Of a DNA stretch of 64,000 bases, positions 18,442-27,053 are shown piece by piece (the stretch's first letter is position 1; each line of letters opens with the position of its first letter). The stretch is from positions 806,001-870,000 of the forward strand of contig NZ_JAABNS010000001.1 of NCBI RefSeq assembly GCF_009928425.1, written 5' to 3'. Origin of the DNA: Pseudarthrobacter sp. ATCC 49987 (GTDB taxonomy: Bacteria; Actinomycetota; Actinomycetes; Actinomycetales; Micrococcaceae). A program made the position numbers and the translations under genes. The notes beneath the pieces were generated by a model, which saw only the letters and a list, made by a program, of their open reading frames with translations, had not been told where the DNA came from and did no database searches.

Positions 18442-19197
18442 TCAGTGGGTCAGCAGCTTGGAAAGGAAGTCCTTGGCGCGGCTGCTCTTGGGGTTGGTGA
18501 AGAACTCTTCGGGGGTGGCGTCCTCCACGATCTGGCCGTCGGCCATAAAGACGACGCGGTCGGCGGCCTTGCGGGCGAAGCCCATTTCGTGGGTGACCAC
18601 GATCATGGTCATGCCCTCCTTGGCCAGCTGGATCATGACGTCGAGGACTTCGTTGATCATTTCCGGGTCCAGGGCGGAGGTGGGCTCATCGAAGAGCATG
18701 ACCTTGGGCTTCATGGCCAGGGCCCGTGCGATCGCGACGCGCTGCTGCTGGCCACCGGAGAGTTGGGCGGGAAGCTTGGGGGCCTGGTGTCCGACCCCGA
18801 CGCGCTCCAGCAGGGCCATGGCATCTTTGTCGGCTTCGGTCTTGGAGATGCCCTTGACCTTGATGGGCCCGAGCGTGACGTTCTCAAGAATCGTCTTGTG
18901 GGCGAACAGGTTGAACGACTGGAAGACCATGCCGACGTCGGCCCGCAGCTTGGCGAGTTCCTTGCCCTCTTCCGGCAGTTCCTTGCCGTCGATCTTGATG
19001 GCGCCGTCGTCGATCGTCTCGAGGCGGTTGATGGCACGGCACAGCGTTGACTTGCCGGAACCCGACGGTCCGATGACAACAACGACCTCGCCCTTGCGGA
19101 CATTCAAGTTGATGTCCTTCAGGACGTGCAACTGGCCGTAATGCTTGTTGACGGCATTCAGGGAGACGAGGGCATCGCCGGGCACTTGAGTAGTCAT
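18442..19197 (-). CDS. gluA: Glutamate/polar amino-acid ABC transporter ATPase (GluA type)
   Basis: This 251-residue cytoplasmic ATPase is the first gene of the operon. It has Walker [13 protein letters not shown]-loop VFQSFNLF, signature LSGGQQQR, Walker [15 protein letters not shown] and switch histidine VTHEMGFAR, a set typical of polar amino-acid importers. The promoter should lie in 19198-19400, shared with the divergent LOG gene; I cannot define it. Confidence 0.93.
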   Translation of the reverse strand: MTTQVPGDALVSLNAVNKHYGQLHVLKDINLNVRKGEVVVVIGPSGSGKSTLCRAINRLETIDDGAIKIDGKELPEEGKELAKLRADVGMVFQSFNLFAHKTILENVTLGPIKVKGISKTEADKDAMALLERVGVGHQAPKLPAQLSGGQQQRVAIARALAMKPKVMLFDEPTSALDPEMINEVLDVMIQLAKEGMTMIVVTHEMGFARKAADRVVFMADGQIVEDATPEEFFTNPKSSRAKDFLSKLLTH

Positions 19198-19400
19198 AAG
19201 AAGAATCTAGCGAACATCCGCCCCTTATGACCGCAATCACTCCGACTTCCTACAGATCGTGATTCAAGAGATACCTGCAGGTCAGGCTGGTTGAGGCAAC
19301 CTCCGGTAACCTGCGGGGCGGCCCGGGGTATCTGCCGCGGGCACCACCGCGTCCGTGGCGCCGGACGGGTGCAGGCGGGCATCCGCGCTAACCTGTGGGC

Positions 19401-20312
19401 ATGAGTACCGATCCGCAGCACCACGGAGAGCCGGCCGCAGCCGGACAGACATCCGGACAGGCCGCCGCTAAGACAGCCGCTAAGACAGCCGCCGAATCCC
19501 GCGATACACCGCCGCCGCCGGCGGGGATCCGGCACAAAGGTCCGCTGGAGTTGCGGCGCAAGGCCGCCAAAGTCACGATGTCGGACCGCACCCTCCTGGA
19601 CACGAAGGGACCCGGCCAGTTCGTCCACACCGACCCGTGGCGCGTCCTGAGGATCCAGAGTGAGTTCGTGGAAGGGTTCGGCGCGCTGGCCGACCTCGGC
19701 CCGGCGGTCAGCGTTTTCGGCTCGGCCCGGACGCTGCCCGGCAGCCTGAACTACGAGCTCGCCGTCGAGGTGGGGCGCCAACTGGCCGAAGCCGGGCTGG
19801 CAGTGATCACCGGCGGCGGGCCCGGCTCGATGGAGGCAGCCAACAAGGGCGCCGTGCAGGGCAACGGGGTATCCGTGGGACTCGGCATCGAGTTGCCCTT
19901 CGAACAGGGGATGAACCAGTGGGTGGACCTGGGCATCAACTTCAGGTATTTCTTCGCCCGCAAGACCATGTTCGTGAAGTACGCCCAGGGGTTCATCGTC
20001 CTGCCGGGCGGCCTCGGAACCCTGGACGAACTGTTCGAAGCGATGGTCCTCGTCCAGACCCGGAAGGTGACCTCCTTCCCGATTGTCCTGATCGGGACAG
20101 CGTTCTGGAGCCCGATGATCGAATGGATCCAGACCACCCTGGTGTCCGAGGGAATGATGTCGGAGGAAGACCTGGACCTGCTGCAGGTAGTGGACGATCC
20201 GGCGCTCGCGGTGGAACTCGTGGTGGAAGGCGCCGCCCGGCACCGGAACCCCAACGGCAGCGGGGCCGGGAACGGGTCCGGCACCTCAAGCACGGGCGGG
20301 ACGCGCGGCTGA
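19401..20312 (+). CDS. LOG-family protein (TIGR00730 Rossmann fold), nucleotide 5'-monophosphate phosphoribohydrolase-like
   Basis: LOG proteins hydrolyse nucleoside or cytokinin-riboside monophosphates. The 303-residue protein contains the two diagnostic motifs ITGGGPGSMEAANKGA and LPGGLGTLDELFE. The N-terminal 50-60 residues are low-complexity (repeated AAKTAAKTAAE) and beyond the usual family core; the C-terminus ends in Gly/Ser-rich sequence. ATG 19401 is used; a GTG at 19395 is possible. True substrate is not evident. Confidence 0.85.
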   Translation: MSTDPQHHGEPAAAGQTSGQAAAKTAAKTAAESRDTPPPPAGIRHKGPLELRRKAAKVTMSDRTLLDTKGPGQFVHTDPWRVLRIQSEFVEGFGALADLGPAVSVFGSARTLPGSLNYELAVEVGRQLAEAGLAVITGGGPGSMEAANKGAVQGNGVSVGLGIELPFEQGMNQWVDLGINFRYFFARKTMFVKYAQGFIVLPGGLGTLDELFEAMVLVQTRKVTSFPIVLIGTAFWSPMIEWIQTTLVSEGMMSEEDLDLLQVVDDPALAVELVVEGAARHRNPNGSGAGNGSGTSSTGGTRG

Positions 20313-20355
20313 CAGGCCACACGTCGGACCCGCCCCCGTCTGGCACGATGGGGGA

Positions 20356-20721
20356 GTGAGTTTCTTCCTGGTCTTCCTTGCGATCGCGCTGGCCGGCGCC
20401 GCTTTCCTCCTCGGCACCGGCAGGGCGTCGAAAATCTTCCACGGCCGACGCGGGGCGGACGACGACGGCGGCCTGCGGGCCCTTGACGACGGCTTCGACC
20501 AGCCGGTCGCCAACCTCCCGCCCGTACTGCTGCCGGCCGAGGTGGAACCGTCCGACGTCGACCGCCTCCGTTTCGCTGTGGGCCTGCGGGGGTACCGGAT
20601 GGACCAGGTGGACCAGGTGCTGGACGAATTGCGGGAACAGCTCGCCGCCAAGGACGGAAAGATCGCGGACCTTGCGGCCGAACTGGAGCGCCTCCGGCAG
20701 GAACCGGAGCAGGCTCCGTGA
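20356..20721 (+). CDS. Membrane-anchored DivIVA-domain protein
   Basis: The 121-residue protein starts with GTG after GGGGGAG. It has an N-terminal membrane helix (FFLVFLAIALAGAAFLLG) and then a short DivIVA-like segment (DVDRLRFAVGLRGYRMDQVDQVLDELREQL) followed by a coiled coil. DivIVA-like proteins act in polar growth and division in actinobacteria, but this small version is uncharacterised to my knowledge. Its stop overlaps the start of the next gene by four bases. Confidence 0.78.
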   Translation: MSFFLVFLAIALAGAAFLLGTGRASKIFHGRRGADDDGGLRALDDGFDQPVANLPPVLLPAEVEPSDVDRLRFAVGLRGYRMDQVDQVLDELREQLAAKDGKIADLAAELERLRQEPEQAP

Positions 20722-22046
20722 GCAGTGAACCGCCCAAGGCCCCGGCGCCGGAACAGGGGTACAGCCGCGCCGGCACGGAGTTCGGCGCCGGGAGCCGCGG
20801 GCCGCTGGGCCCGGGCGGTGCGGCCCGGAGCGGCGTCGCCGCGGCCGTCGCCCTGACGGCGCGCTGGCCATGGTGGGTCCAGGTGGGCGGACTCTACCTC
20901 GCCGCCCGGCTCGTCAGCGCTTGCATCTTCATGGCCGCCGCCCTCCATCAGGGCGTCAACCCCTGGTTTCCCGCCAAACCGGACTACTGGTCCTTCGTCA
21001 ACATCTGGGATGCCCGGTGGTACGGCGAGGCCCTCCAGAACGGCTACCCGGCCGTCCTCCCGACCGACGGCGCCGGAAACGTCCAGGAGAATGCCTGGGC
21101 CTTCTACGCACTCTTTCCCATGCTGGGCCGGGTGGTCGCCGGGCTGGCGGGAGTGTCTCCGGCGTCCGCGCTGACAATGATCGCCATGGTGAGCGGTCTG
21201 GGCGCGGCCCTGGTCATCTACAAACTCTTCCGGCTCAGGGCATCACACCGCACCGCGGCGCTCTGGGGAACGGTGTTCGTGTCCACCTTTCCGGTCTCGG
21301 CGGTGCTCCAGGTCCCCTACGCCGAGTCGCTGAACCTGCTCTTGCTGGCCACGGCCCTGCTGCTGGTGATGGAACGCCGTTACCTGTGGGCCATGCCCGC
21401 CGTCGTGCTGATGTGCCTGTCCCGGCCCACCGGCGTGCCGTTCGCAGCAATGATCGGCCTGCTGTTCCTCCACCGGGTATGGCAGCACTACTCGGCGGCG
21501 GAAGCCGGGCGGTCCCGGGACGCGCCGCACAGCGTGCCGCAGCTGTGGTCGCTCGCCGGCCTGACGGCGGTCAGCGGCATCGGCGCCCTCCTGTGGCCCG
21601 CGATCGCCTGGGCCGTCACCGGCGACATCCAGGCCTACACCAAGACTGAAACTGTCTGGCGCGGCCATGACCTGGTGCCGTTCAAACCCTGGTTCGACAC
21701 CGGCATCCTGCTCTTCGGCCCGGTCCTGGGGGTGCTGGCGCCTTTCGTTTTCGTTGCGCTGTTCGCCGCGGCCATGATGTGCCGCCCCGTGCGGGCACTG
21801 GGCACGGAACTGCGGCTGTGGTGTGCCTGCTACATGGGCTACCTGCTGATTTTCCTGCACCCCCAGACGAGCACGTTCCGGATGCTGCTGCCGCTCTTCC
21901 CGCTGGCCCTCAGCGCGGCCCTCGTCTCCCGGTCCCGCGCCTACCGCGGCAGCGTGGTCATCATGTTCCTGCTGCTGCAGATTGTCTGGATAGTGTGGCT
22001 CTGGGCCTGGGCCCCGCTGCCCGGCGGAGGGGACTATCCGCCGTGA
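20718..22046 (+). CDS. Polytopic membrane mannosyltransferase-like protein (PIG-V-like)
   Basis: The 442-residue protein has roughly ten membrane helices after a 50-residue soluble N-terminus. The first extracytoplasmic loop, with WDARWYGEALQNGYP, resembles the catalytic loop of PIG-V/GT-C mannosyltransferases that use lipid-linked sugars. In actinobacteria such enzymes glycosylate cell-envelope lipids or proteins; the acceptor is unknown here. It starts with GTG inside the end of the DivIVA-domain gene, so the pair is translationally coupled and may share an envelope role. Confidence 0.72.
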   Translation: MSSEPPKAPAPEQGYSRAGTEFGAGSRGPLGPGGAARSGVAAAVALTARWPWWVQVGGLYLAARLVSACIFMAAALHQGVNPWFPAKPDYWSFVNIWDARWYGEALQNGYPAVLPTDGAGNVQENAWAFYALFPMLGRVVAGLAGVSPASALTMIAMVSGLGAALVIYKLFRLRASHRTAALWGTVFVSTFPVSAVLQVPYAESLNLLLLATALLLVMERRYLWAMPAVVLMCLSRPTGVPFAAMIGLLFLHRVWQHYSAAEAGRSRDAPHSVPQLWSLAGLTAVSGIGALLWPAIAWAVTGDIQAYTKTETVWRGHDLVPFKPWFDTGILLFGPVLGVLAPFVFVALFAAAMMCRPVRALGTELRLWCACYMGYLLIFLHPQTSTFRMLLPLFPLALSAALVSRSRAYRGSVVIMFLLLQIVWIVWLWAWAPLPGGGDYPP

Positions 22047-22278
22047 CGTGCGACACCTTTAGCGGCTGCCGGCGCCGCGCGGTGCGGCGCGTCGGAAAGT
22101 CCAACGATTAGCTACAGCCGCGTTGTTACGCGATAATAGTTGGTAAGCAAGGACAAGAAGCAAACTGAGTACATGGCCCTGATGGCACCCATCACGGCCG
22201 CCGGGCAGCTTGATTGACTAAGCGGACGCAGCCCGGCCGGGCTGGTATGTCACTGGACTAATGGAGGGGATATTCCTT

Positions 22279-22446
22279 ATGGCGGCTATGAAACCACGCA
22301 CCGGCGACGGCCCGATGGAAGTTACCAAAGAAGGACGAAGCTTGATCATGCGTGTGCCGCTCGAGGGCGGCGGACGGCTCGTGGTCGAACTCAACTCCGC
22401 CGAAGCTGCCAACTTGAAGGAATGCCTCGTCGGCGTTACCGAATAG
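22279..22446 (+). CDS. DUF3117 family small protein
   Basis: This is a 55-residue conserved actinobacterial protein (MAAMKPRTGDGPMEVTKEGR, ending NLKECLVGVTE). ATG 22279 follows GGAGGGG at ten bases and matches the usual family start. The family is very well conserved but its function is unknown to me. The 232 bases before it contain no other gene that I can see and probably carry the promoter. Confidence 0.9.
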   Translation: MAAMKPRTGDGPMEVTKEGRSLIMRVPLEGGGRLVVELNSAEAANLKECLVGVTE

Positions 22447-22465
22447 CTTCACTGATTTTTTTACA

Positions 22466-22507
22466 GCGGGCGGGGTCCGCAGCCGGGTGGCTGCGGACCC
22501 CGCCCGC
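22466..22507. terminator. Hairpin terminator after the DUF3117 gene
   Basis: A perfect 19-bp GC-rich stem (GCGGGCGGGGTCCGCAGCC and its complement) closes a four-base loop between the convergent DUF3117 and O-methyltransferase genes. An ATTTTTTT run precedes it on the plus strand. Confidence 0.8.
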
Positions 22508-22560
22508 CGTCGTGTGAACGGCGGAATTGCCCGCCACCGGATGGCGGCTACCTGTCGCCT

Positions 22561-22601
22561 GCTATTTCTTGACTGCTATTTCTTGACTGCTACTTCTTGA
22601 C
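22561..22601. repeat. Threefold 14-base tandem repeat at the end of the O-methyltransferase gene
   Basis: GCTATTTCTTGACT occurs at 22561-22574 and 22575-22588 and again, with one change (GCTACTTCTTGAC), from 22589. On the minus strand each copy reads GTCAAGAA(A/G)TAG, that is the terminal codons and stop of the gene. The period is 14, so successive copies fall in different frames and place stops in all three. Confidence 0.9.
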
Positions 22602-23222
22602 GGCGACCAGCAGGCCGTCGCCGGTGGGCAGCATGGCCGACGCGAGGCGGTCGTCTTCCCGGATGGACTTGCCCACCTGGCGGAGGACCACGGTGGTGGC
22701 CTCACGCGCGGCCGGGTTGGCGACGCGGTCCTTGTCCAGCGCATCGTTGACGATCAGCAGGCCGCCGGACTTGAGCAGCCGGATGGCCTGTTCCACATAG
22801 CCGGGGTAGTTCGGCTTGTCCGCGTCGATGAAGACAAGGTCGTAGGCGCTGTCCGTCAGCCGGGGGAGGACGTCGCGGGCCCGGCCGGAAATGGTCCGCG
22901 TCCGGTTGGCCGGGCTCCCGGCCTCCTGGAACGCCTCCCGGGCGGCTTTGAGGTGCTCGACGTCGACGTCGATAGTGGTCAGCACCGCGTGCGGACCCAG
23001 TCCGCGCAGGATGCAGACGCCGGAGACGCCCGCGCCGGTGCCGATTTCGACCGCCGTCTGGGCCTTTGACGCGGCGGCCAGGACAGTCAGGACCGCCCCG
23101 ACGCCGGGGCCGACCGGGGTGACGCCCAGCTCGAAGGACCGTTCGCGCGCGTGCAGCATGACCTCATCCTCGGCAGGCAGATCTTCTGCGTAGGACCAGC
23201 TCGTGGACTTATCGGCGCTCAT
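22590..23222 (-). CDS. O-methyltransferase, class I SAM-dependent (catechol O-methyltransferase-like)
   Basis: The 210-residue protein is of the small cation-dependent O-methyltransferase family (TIGR/Pfam 'Methyltransf_3'). SAM-binding and metal motifs are AVEIGTGAGVSGVCILRGL, TTIDVDVEHL and LVFIDADKPNYPGYVEQA. The start MSADKSTSW at 23222 is preferred over a longer frame to 23315. The last codons (AVKK and stop) are repeated twice downstream with a 14-base period. It is divergent from sigE; the substrate is unknown. Confidence 0.88.
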   Translation of the reverse strand: MSADKSTSWSYAEDLPAEDEVMLHARERSFELGVTPVGPGVGAVLTVLAAASKAQTAVEIGTGAGVSGVCILRGLGPHAVLTTIDVDVEHLKAAREAFQEAGSPANRTRTISGRARDVLPRLTDSAYDLVFIDADKPNYPGYVEQAIRLLKSGGLLIVNDALDKDRVANPAAREATTVVLRQVGKSIREDDRLASAMLPTGDGLLVAVKK

Positions 23223-23538
23223 GGAATTCGCTTTCTGGGCGGCAGGGGATTGTTCACTCCAGCGTACTGTGTCAGGTGGGACCCGGCAGGGAGGCGCCCC
23301 CGCTGTGGCGGTCACAGTGCTTACCCGCAGCCGCTGGTCCGGCCCGTGACGCGACGGTGCCGGCCGCTGCTTTCAGCCGTGGGCGGAAGGGGCGCCGGCG
23401 TCAGGAAATTCCCAGTTTGTTTTGAAATGATGGTTATCCGCTCATCCGCGTGGTGATCGGCGCCGAATCAAGGATGCAGGAGCTTGCAGCCGCAAGCACC
23501 GTCCACGGCGTAAGCACCATCCACGAGGGGAGCGGACA
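23223..23538. other. Divergent intergenic region (O-methyltransferase / sigE)
   Basis: These 316 bases separate two divergent genes and must contain both promoters. I see no gene, no clear hairpin and no -35/-10 pair that I would trust. The part just before sigE is locally AT-richer (23401-23440), which fits a promoter. Confidence 0.5.
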
Positions 23539-24174
23539 ATGTCGGTAGTGGCAGCTGTCCCTGCAACTGAAGAGTCCCGGCCCGCGGCGGAAGCCGAATG
23601 GGTCCGGCCCACCTGGGAGGAAGTGGTGACCAACCACTCCGCGAAGGTGTACCGCCTCGCGTACCGCCTTACCGGCAACAAGTACGACGCCGAGGACCTC
23701 ACCCAGGAAGTCTTTGTGCGTGTCTTCCGCTCGCTGGAGAACTTCAAGCCGGGCACCCTGGACGGATGGCTGCACCGGATCACCACGAACCTCTTCCTGG
23801 ACCAGGCGCGGCGCAAGAGCCGGATCCGCTTCGACGCACTGGCCGATGACGCCGAATCCCGCTTGCCCGGACGCGAGCCGGGGCCGGAACAGAGCTTCGA
23901 GTTCAACAACCTTGACATCGATGTGCAGGCCGCCTTGGAGGAACTTCCCCCCGATTTCCGCGCCGCCGTCGTCCTCTGCGACCTTGAAGGGCTGTCCTAC
24001 GACGAGGTCGCCGTCGCCCTGGGCATCAAGCTCGGGACTGTCCGCTCCAGGATCCACCGCGGCCGGACCATGCTGCGGGACAAACTCGCACACCGTGACC
24101 CCCGTCCGCCGCAGTCCGCCAAGGCGTCGCTGAAGCCGCGGCTGAAGATGCCGCGTATCGCCGGTCTCCTCTGA
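23539..24174 (+). CDS. sigE: ECF-type RNA polymerase sigma factor (SigE-like)
   Basis: This is an extracytoplasmic-function sigma factor of 211 residues. Region 2 is at about residues 25-98 ([55 protein letters not shown]) and region 4 at about 130-185 ([45 protein letters not shown], given here as consecutive motifs). The neighbours, an anti-sigma-like membrane protein and tatB, match the actinobacterial sigE-rseA-(htrA)-tatB locus for envelope stress. Confidence 0.9.
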   Translation: MSVVAAVPATEESRPAAEAEWVRPTWEEVVTNHSAKVYRLAYRLTGNKYDAEDLTQEVFVRVFRSLENFKPGTLDGWLHRITTNLFLDQARRKSRIRFDALADDAESRLPGREPGPEQSFEFNNLDIDVQAALEELPPDFRAAVVLCDLEGLSYDEVAVALGIKLGTVRSRIHRGRTMLRDKLAHRDPRPPQSAKASLKPRLKMPRIAGLL

Positions 24175-24182
24175 ACCAGGCG

Positions 24183-25319
24183 ATGCGTCTGCTGCAACGA
24201 CTGCTCCGCGGCCCCCACCAGCGGCGTAACCGGCACCTGGATTCGTGTGCGGAATGCCAACTCCAGCAACGCCGGGAGCGCCAGTACCTGGAGCGGCTTC
24301 GAGGCGCTGAAGTGCCTGTGGCCAGCAATGACCTGACCGCACGCCTGCTGGCACGCACCGAGGAACTTGCGCGCACGGAACAGCCGGCCACCCCCCAGCC
24401 GGCGGCGGCCCGCGGATTCGGTCCGGCGCTGCGGGCAACCATTGTCGTGGCCGGCGGCGCGGCAGCCGCCGTGGCCCTCCTCGGCGGATCGGCCTACCTG
24501 ATGGGCGGTGACCCCGCCCCGACGGCCGGCGAAGCGCCGGCTTCAGCACTTCTGCAGCGGGACCTCTCGGCCGCCGGGGCTGACCCCGGGGCGGACGCCG
24601 TCGAGGCCGGGGCGGGGGCGCCCGCCGGCTGGAGCCTCACCGGCGAACCGGACTTCACCCCGGCGGGAACACTTACCCGGGCGCAGCTCACGGCGCTGCG
24701 CTCCGAGGGATGGGCCTGCCCCGAGCTCCGTGAACTCGGCTACCACCTGGTCTGGGCCAGGAGTCGGGTGATGAACGGCGACGACATCCTGGAACTGCGT
24801 CTCACCGACGGGCGGCATTTTACCACCATCCTCGAACAGCACGGTGTCCCTGGTCAGCACAGCGGCGCGCCGGGGCAGCCAGGCGTCCCGGGAGGCGGTC
24901 CGCTGGCCGGCCCGCCGCTTAATCTCCTTACCGGCCGCCCGGCGGCGTCGGACGGCTTCACCCCCGCAACGGTGCCGGCGGGGAACGCCGCACCGGGCGC
25001 CGCGCCGGAGGCCGGGGCCGGCCCCGGGATCCTGTGGGTCAATCACGCCGCGCCCTTCGCTGCCATCTATCAGGCGGGCGAAACCACCTTGACCTACGTG
25101 TCGGACCAGCCGGCGGAACAGGCCGACGACGGCGTGGCCGCCCTGGTCCGGTCCCGCACCGCGGCGGCACCGGGGACGGCCGCTGAGCTGGGAACCGCAC
25201 CGGAGGGGCCCGCCGAGGGCCCAGGGGCGGTCACCGGGGACGGGGCGGGCTCCGGGTCCGGTTTCACCGTCCGGATGGAGCGCGGCCTGGGCAGGATCGT
25301 GGAGCTGCTGGCCCCGTGA
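24183..25319 (+). CDS. Putative anti-sigma factor with zinc-finger-like N-terminus, single-pass membrane protein
   Basis: The gene begins eight bases after sigE and encodes 378 residues. The N-terminus carries H18-x3-C22-x2-C25, the core of the zinc-associated anti-sigma (ZAS) motif. One membrane helix follows (about residues 84-106). The extracytoplasmic part is long, rich in Ala, Gly and Pro, with a folded-looking segment (GWACPELRELGYHLVWARSRVMNGDDI) and an acidic, repetitive C-terminus. Position and motif argue for control of the adjacent sigma factor; this is inferred. It is much longer than a minimal RseA. Confidence 0.72.
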   Translation: MRLLQRLLRGPHQRRNRHLDSCAECQLQQRRERQYLERLRGAEVPVASNDLTARLLARTEELARTEQPATPQPAAARGFGPALRATIVVAGGAAAAVALLGGSAYLMGGDPAPTAGEAPASALLQRDLSAAGADPGADAVEAGAGAPAGWSLTGEPDFTPAGTLTRAQLTALRSEGWACPELRELGYHLVWARSRVMNGDDILELRLTDGRHFTTILEQHGVPGQHSGAPGQPGVPGGGPLAGPPLNLLTGRPAASDGFTPATVPAGNAAPGAAPEAGAGPGILWVNHAAPFAAIYQAGETTLTYVSDQPAEQADDGVAALVRSRTAAAPGTAAELGTAPEGPAEGPGAVTGDGAGSGSGFTVRMERGLGRIVELLAP

Positions 25320-25334
25320 CCGGCCGATGCCGGC

Positions 25335-25393
25335 CCGAGGTGAGAGCCCGCGCCCATGGGATGCTCCGCAACGGGCGCGAAATCTCACCTCGG
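25335..25393. repeat. Long intergenic palindrome between the anti-sigma gene and tatB
   Basis: Outer arms CCGAGGTGAGA (25335-25345) and TCTCACCTCGG (25383-25393) match perfectly and enclose a second pair, CGCGCCC and GGGCGCG. The 59-base structure can fold into one long interrupted hairpin. It may terminate the sigE transcript or be a REP-like dispersed element. Confidence 0.75.
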
Positions 25394-25483
25394 CGGTGGC
25401 ACAGGCCCGGGTGCCCGCGTCGTGTGTCCCGTGTGTCCCGGCCGAATCGTCCCAGCTCCGATTGAGAGGGTAATCTTCCTACA

Positions 25484-25879
25484 GTGCTTGGAATCAACGG
25501 ACCAGAGTTCATACTCCTGCTGATCATCGGCCTTCTGGTGATTGGTCCCAGTAGGCTGCCCGAATACACCCAGAAACTTGCCAACATCGTCAAGGAAGTC
25601 CGCCGGATGGCGTCGGGGGCCCGGGAACAGATTAAGGAAGAAGTCGGCATCGACATCGATGACGTCGACTGGAAGAAGTACGACCCCCGGCAGTACGATC
25701 CGCGCCGGATCATCAAGGAAGCACTGCTGGACGATGACACCAAACCTGTCAGCGCCGGCGCCCCGGCTGCGGTAGCCACCGTGGCGGCTGCTACGGCGGC
25801 CGCGGAACGGCGGCCTGCCCGGGCGGTCGAACGCCTCCCGGCCGGCGAGCCTGCGCCCTTCGACTCAGAAGCTACCTAA
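25484..25879 (+). CDS. tatB: Sec-independent translocase subunit TatB
   Basis: TatB forms the twin-arginine signal receptor with TatC in the membrane. The 131-residue protein starts with GTG and has the classical N-terminal helix and hinge (EFILLLIIGLLVIGPSRLP), an amphipathic helix (YTQKLANIVKEVRRMASGAR) and an acidic, variable tail. It lies after the sigma/anti-sigma pair, as in many actinobacteria, and converges with mrp with a four-base overlap. Confidence 0.92.
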   Translation: MLGINGPEFILLLIIGLLVIGPSRLPEYTQKLANIVKEVRRMASGAREQIKEEVGIDIDDVDWKKYDPRQYDPRRIIKEALLDDDTKPVSAGAPAAVATVAAATAAAERRPARAVERLPAGEPAPFDSEAT

Positions 25880-27042
25880 CGGGGCTGCAGGCCCAGGGAT
25901 TTTCCGCTGAGCCCGCGCGGGACGGCGGTGAGCCTCCCGGCGATCTCCAGCAGCGCTGCGGCCGCCGGGGTGTCGGGACGGCCCAGCACCAGGGGGACCC
26001 CGGCGTCGCCGCCCTCCCGGAGCAGGATGTCGAGGGGGATCTGCCCCAGCAGCGGAATGTCGGTGCCCACCGTGGCGGACAACCGTTCGGCCAGCATAGC
26101 GCCGCCGCCGCTGCCGAACAGCTCCATCCGGCCGCCGTCGGGCATTTCCAGGTAGGACATGTTCTCCACGACGCCTGCGACGCCCTGGCCGGTCTGGACC
26201 GCGATGGCACCCGCCCGCTCAGCCACATCCGCGGCAGCCGCCTGCGGCGTGGTCACGACGAGGATCTGGGCTTTCGGCAGCAGCTGGGCCACGGAGATGG
26301 CGATGTCGCCGGTACCGGGCGGAAGGTCAAGGAACAGCGCGTCGAGATCGCCGAAGTAGACATCGGTGAGGAACTGCTCCAGGGCGCGGTGCAGCATGGG
26401 CCCGCGCCAGGCGACCGGCTGGTTGCCGGTGACGAACATGCCGATCGAGATGACTTTGACCCCGTAGGCCACTGGCGGCAGGATCATGTCATCCACCCGG
26501 GTGGGGGACTGGGTGATACCCATCAGCGCCGGGACGGAGAAGCCGTAGACGTCGGCGTCCACAATCCCCACGCGCAGTCCCTGGGCGGCCAGCGCGCAGG
26601 CGAGGTTCACCGTCACGGAGGACTTGCCGACGCCGCCCTTGCCGCTCGCGACGGCGTACACCTTGGTCAGCGAGCCGGGGTCGTTGAACGGGATCCCGCG
26701 CTGACCGCCGGCGCCGCGGAGCTGTTCCTTGAGGGCGTCGCGCTGCTCCTGCGTCATAACCTTCAGCTCGACCTCGACGCCGGTCACGCCTGGCACCGCG
26801 GACAGGGCAGCCTCGCAGTCGGCGGTGATGGTTCCGCGCAGCGGGCAGCCTGCGATGGTCAGGAGCACGGCGATCCGCACCCGTCCGCCGTCGGAGACCT
26901 CCACCGCGTCCACCATCCCCAGCTCGGTGATGGGGCGGCGGAGCTCGGGATCGATCACGGTGGCGAGCGCGGCCTGCACTGCCCCCTCCAGCGGGGAGCC
27001 CGGCAAGTCGCCCTGGGTGGTGCTGTCGTGGCTGGGGTTCAT
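25876..27042 (-). CDS. mrp: Mrp/ApbC-family iron-sulfur cluster carrier ATPase
   Basis: This soluble ATPase is predicted to carry or transfer Fe-S clusters. The 388-residue protein has an N-terminal MIP18/DUF59 domain (residues 18-95) and a P-loop ATPase domain with deviant Walker A GKGGVGKS at 134-141, DADVYGFSVPALMG and DLPPGTGD. The usual C-terminal CxxC of many Mrp proteins is not visible (MELFGSGGGAMLAER at that place), as in other actinobacterial members I recall. It is followed upstream on the same strand by the DUF1003 gene. Confidence 0.9.
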   Translation of the reverse strand: MNPSHDSTTQGDLPGSPLEGAVQAALATVIDPELRRPITELGMVDAVEVSDGGRVRIAVLLTIAGCPLRGTITADCEAALSAVPGVTGVEVELKVMTQEQRDALKEQLRGAGGQRGIPFNDPGSLTKVYAVASGKGGVGKSSVTVNLACALAAQGLRVGIVDADVYGFSVPALMGITQSPTRVDDMILPPVAYGVKVISIGMFVTGNQPVAWRGPMLHRALEQFLTDVYFGDLDALFLDLPPGTGDIAISVAQLLPKAQILVVTTPQAAAADVAERAGAIAVQTGQGVAGVVENMSYLEMPDGGRMELFGSGGGAMLAERLSATVGTDIPLLGQIPLDILLREGGDAGVPLVLGRPDTPAAAALLEIAGRLTAVPRGLSGKSLGLQPR

Positions 27043-27053
27043 GCGGTGACTGC

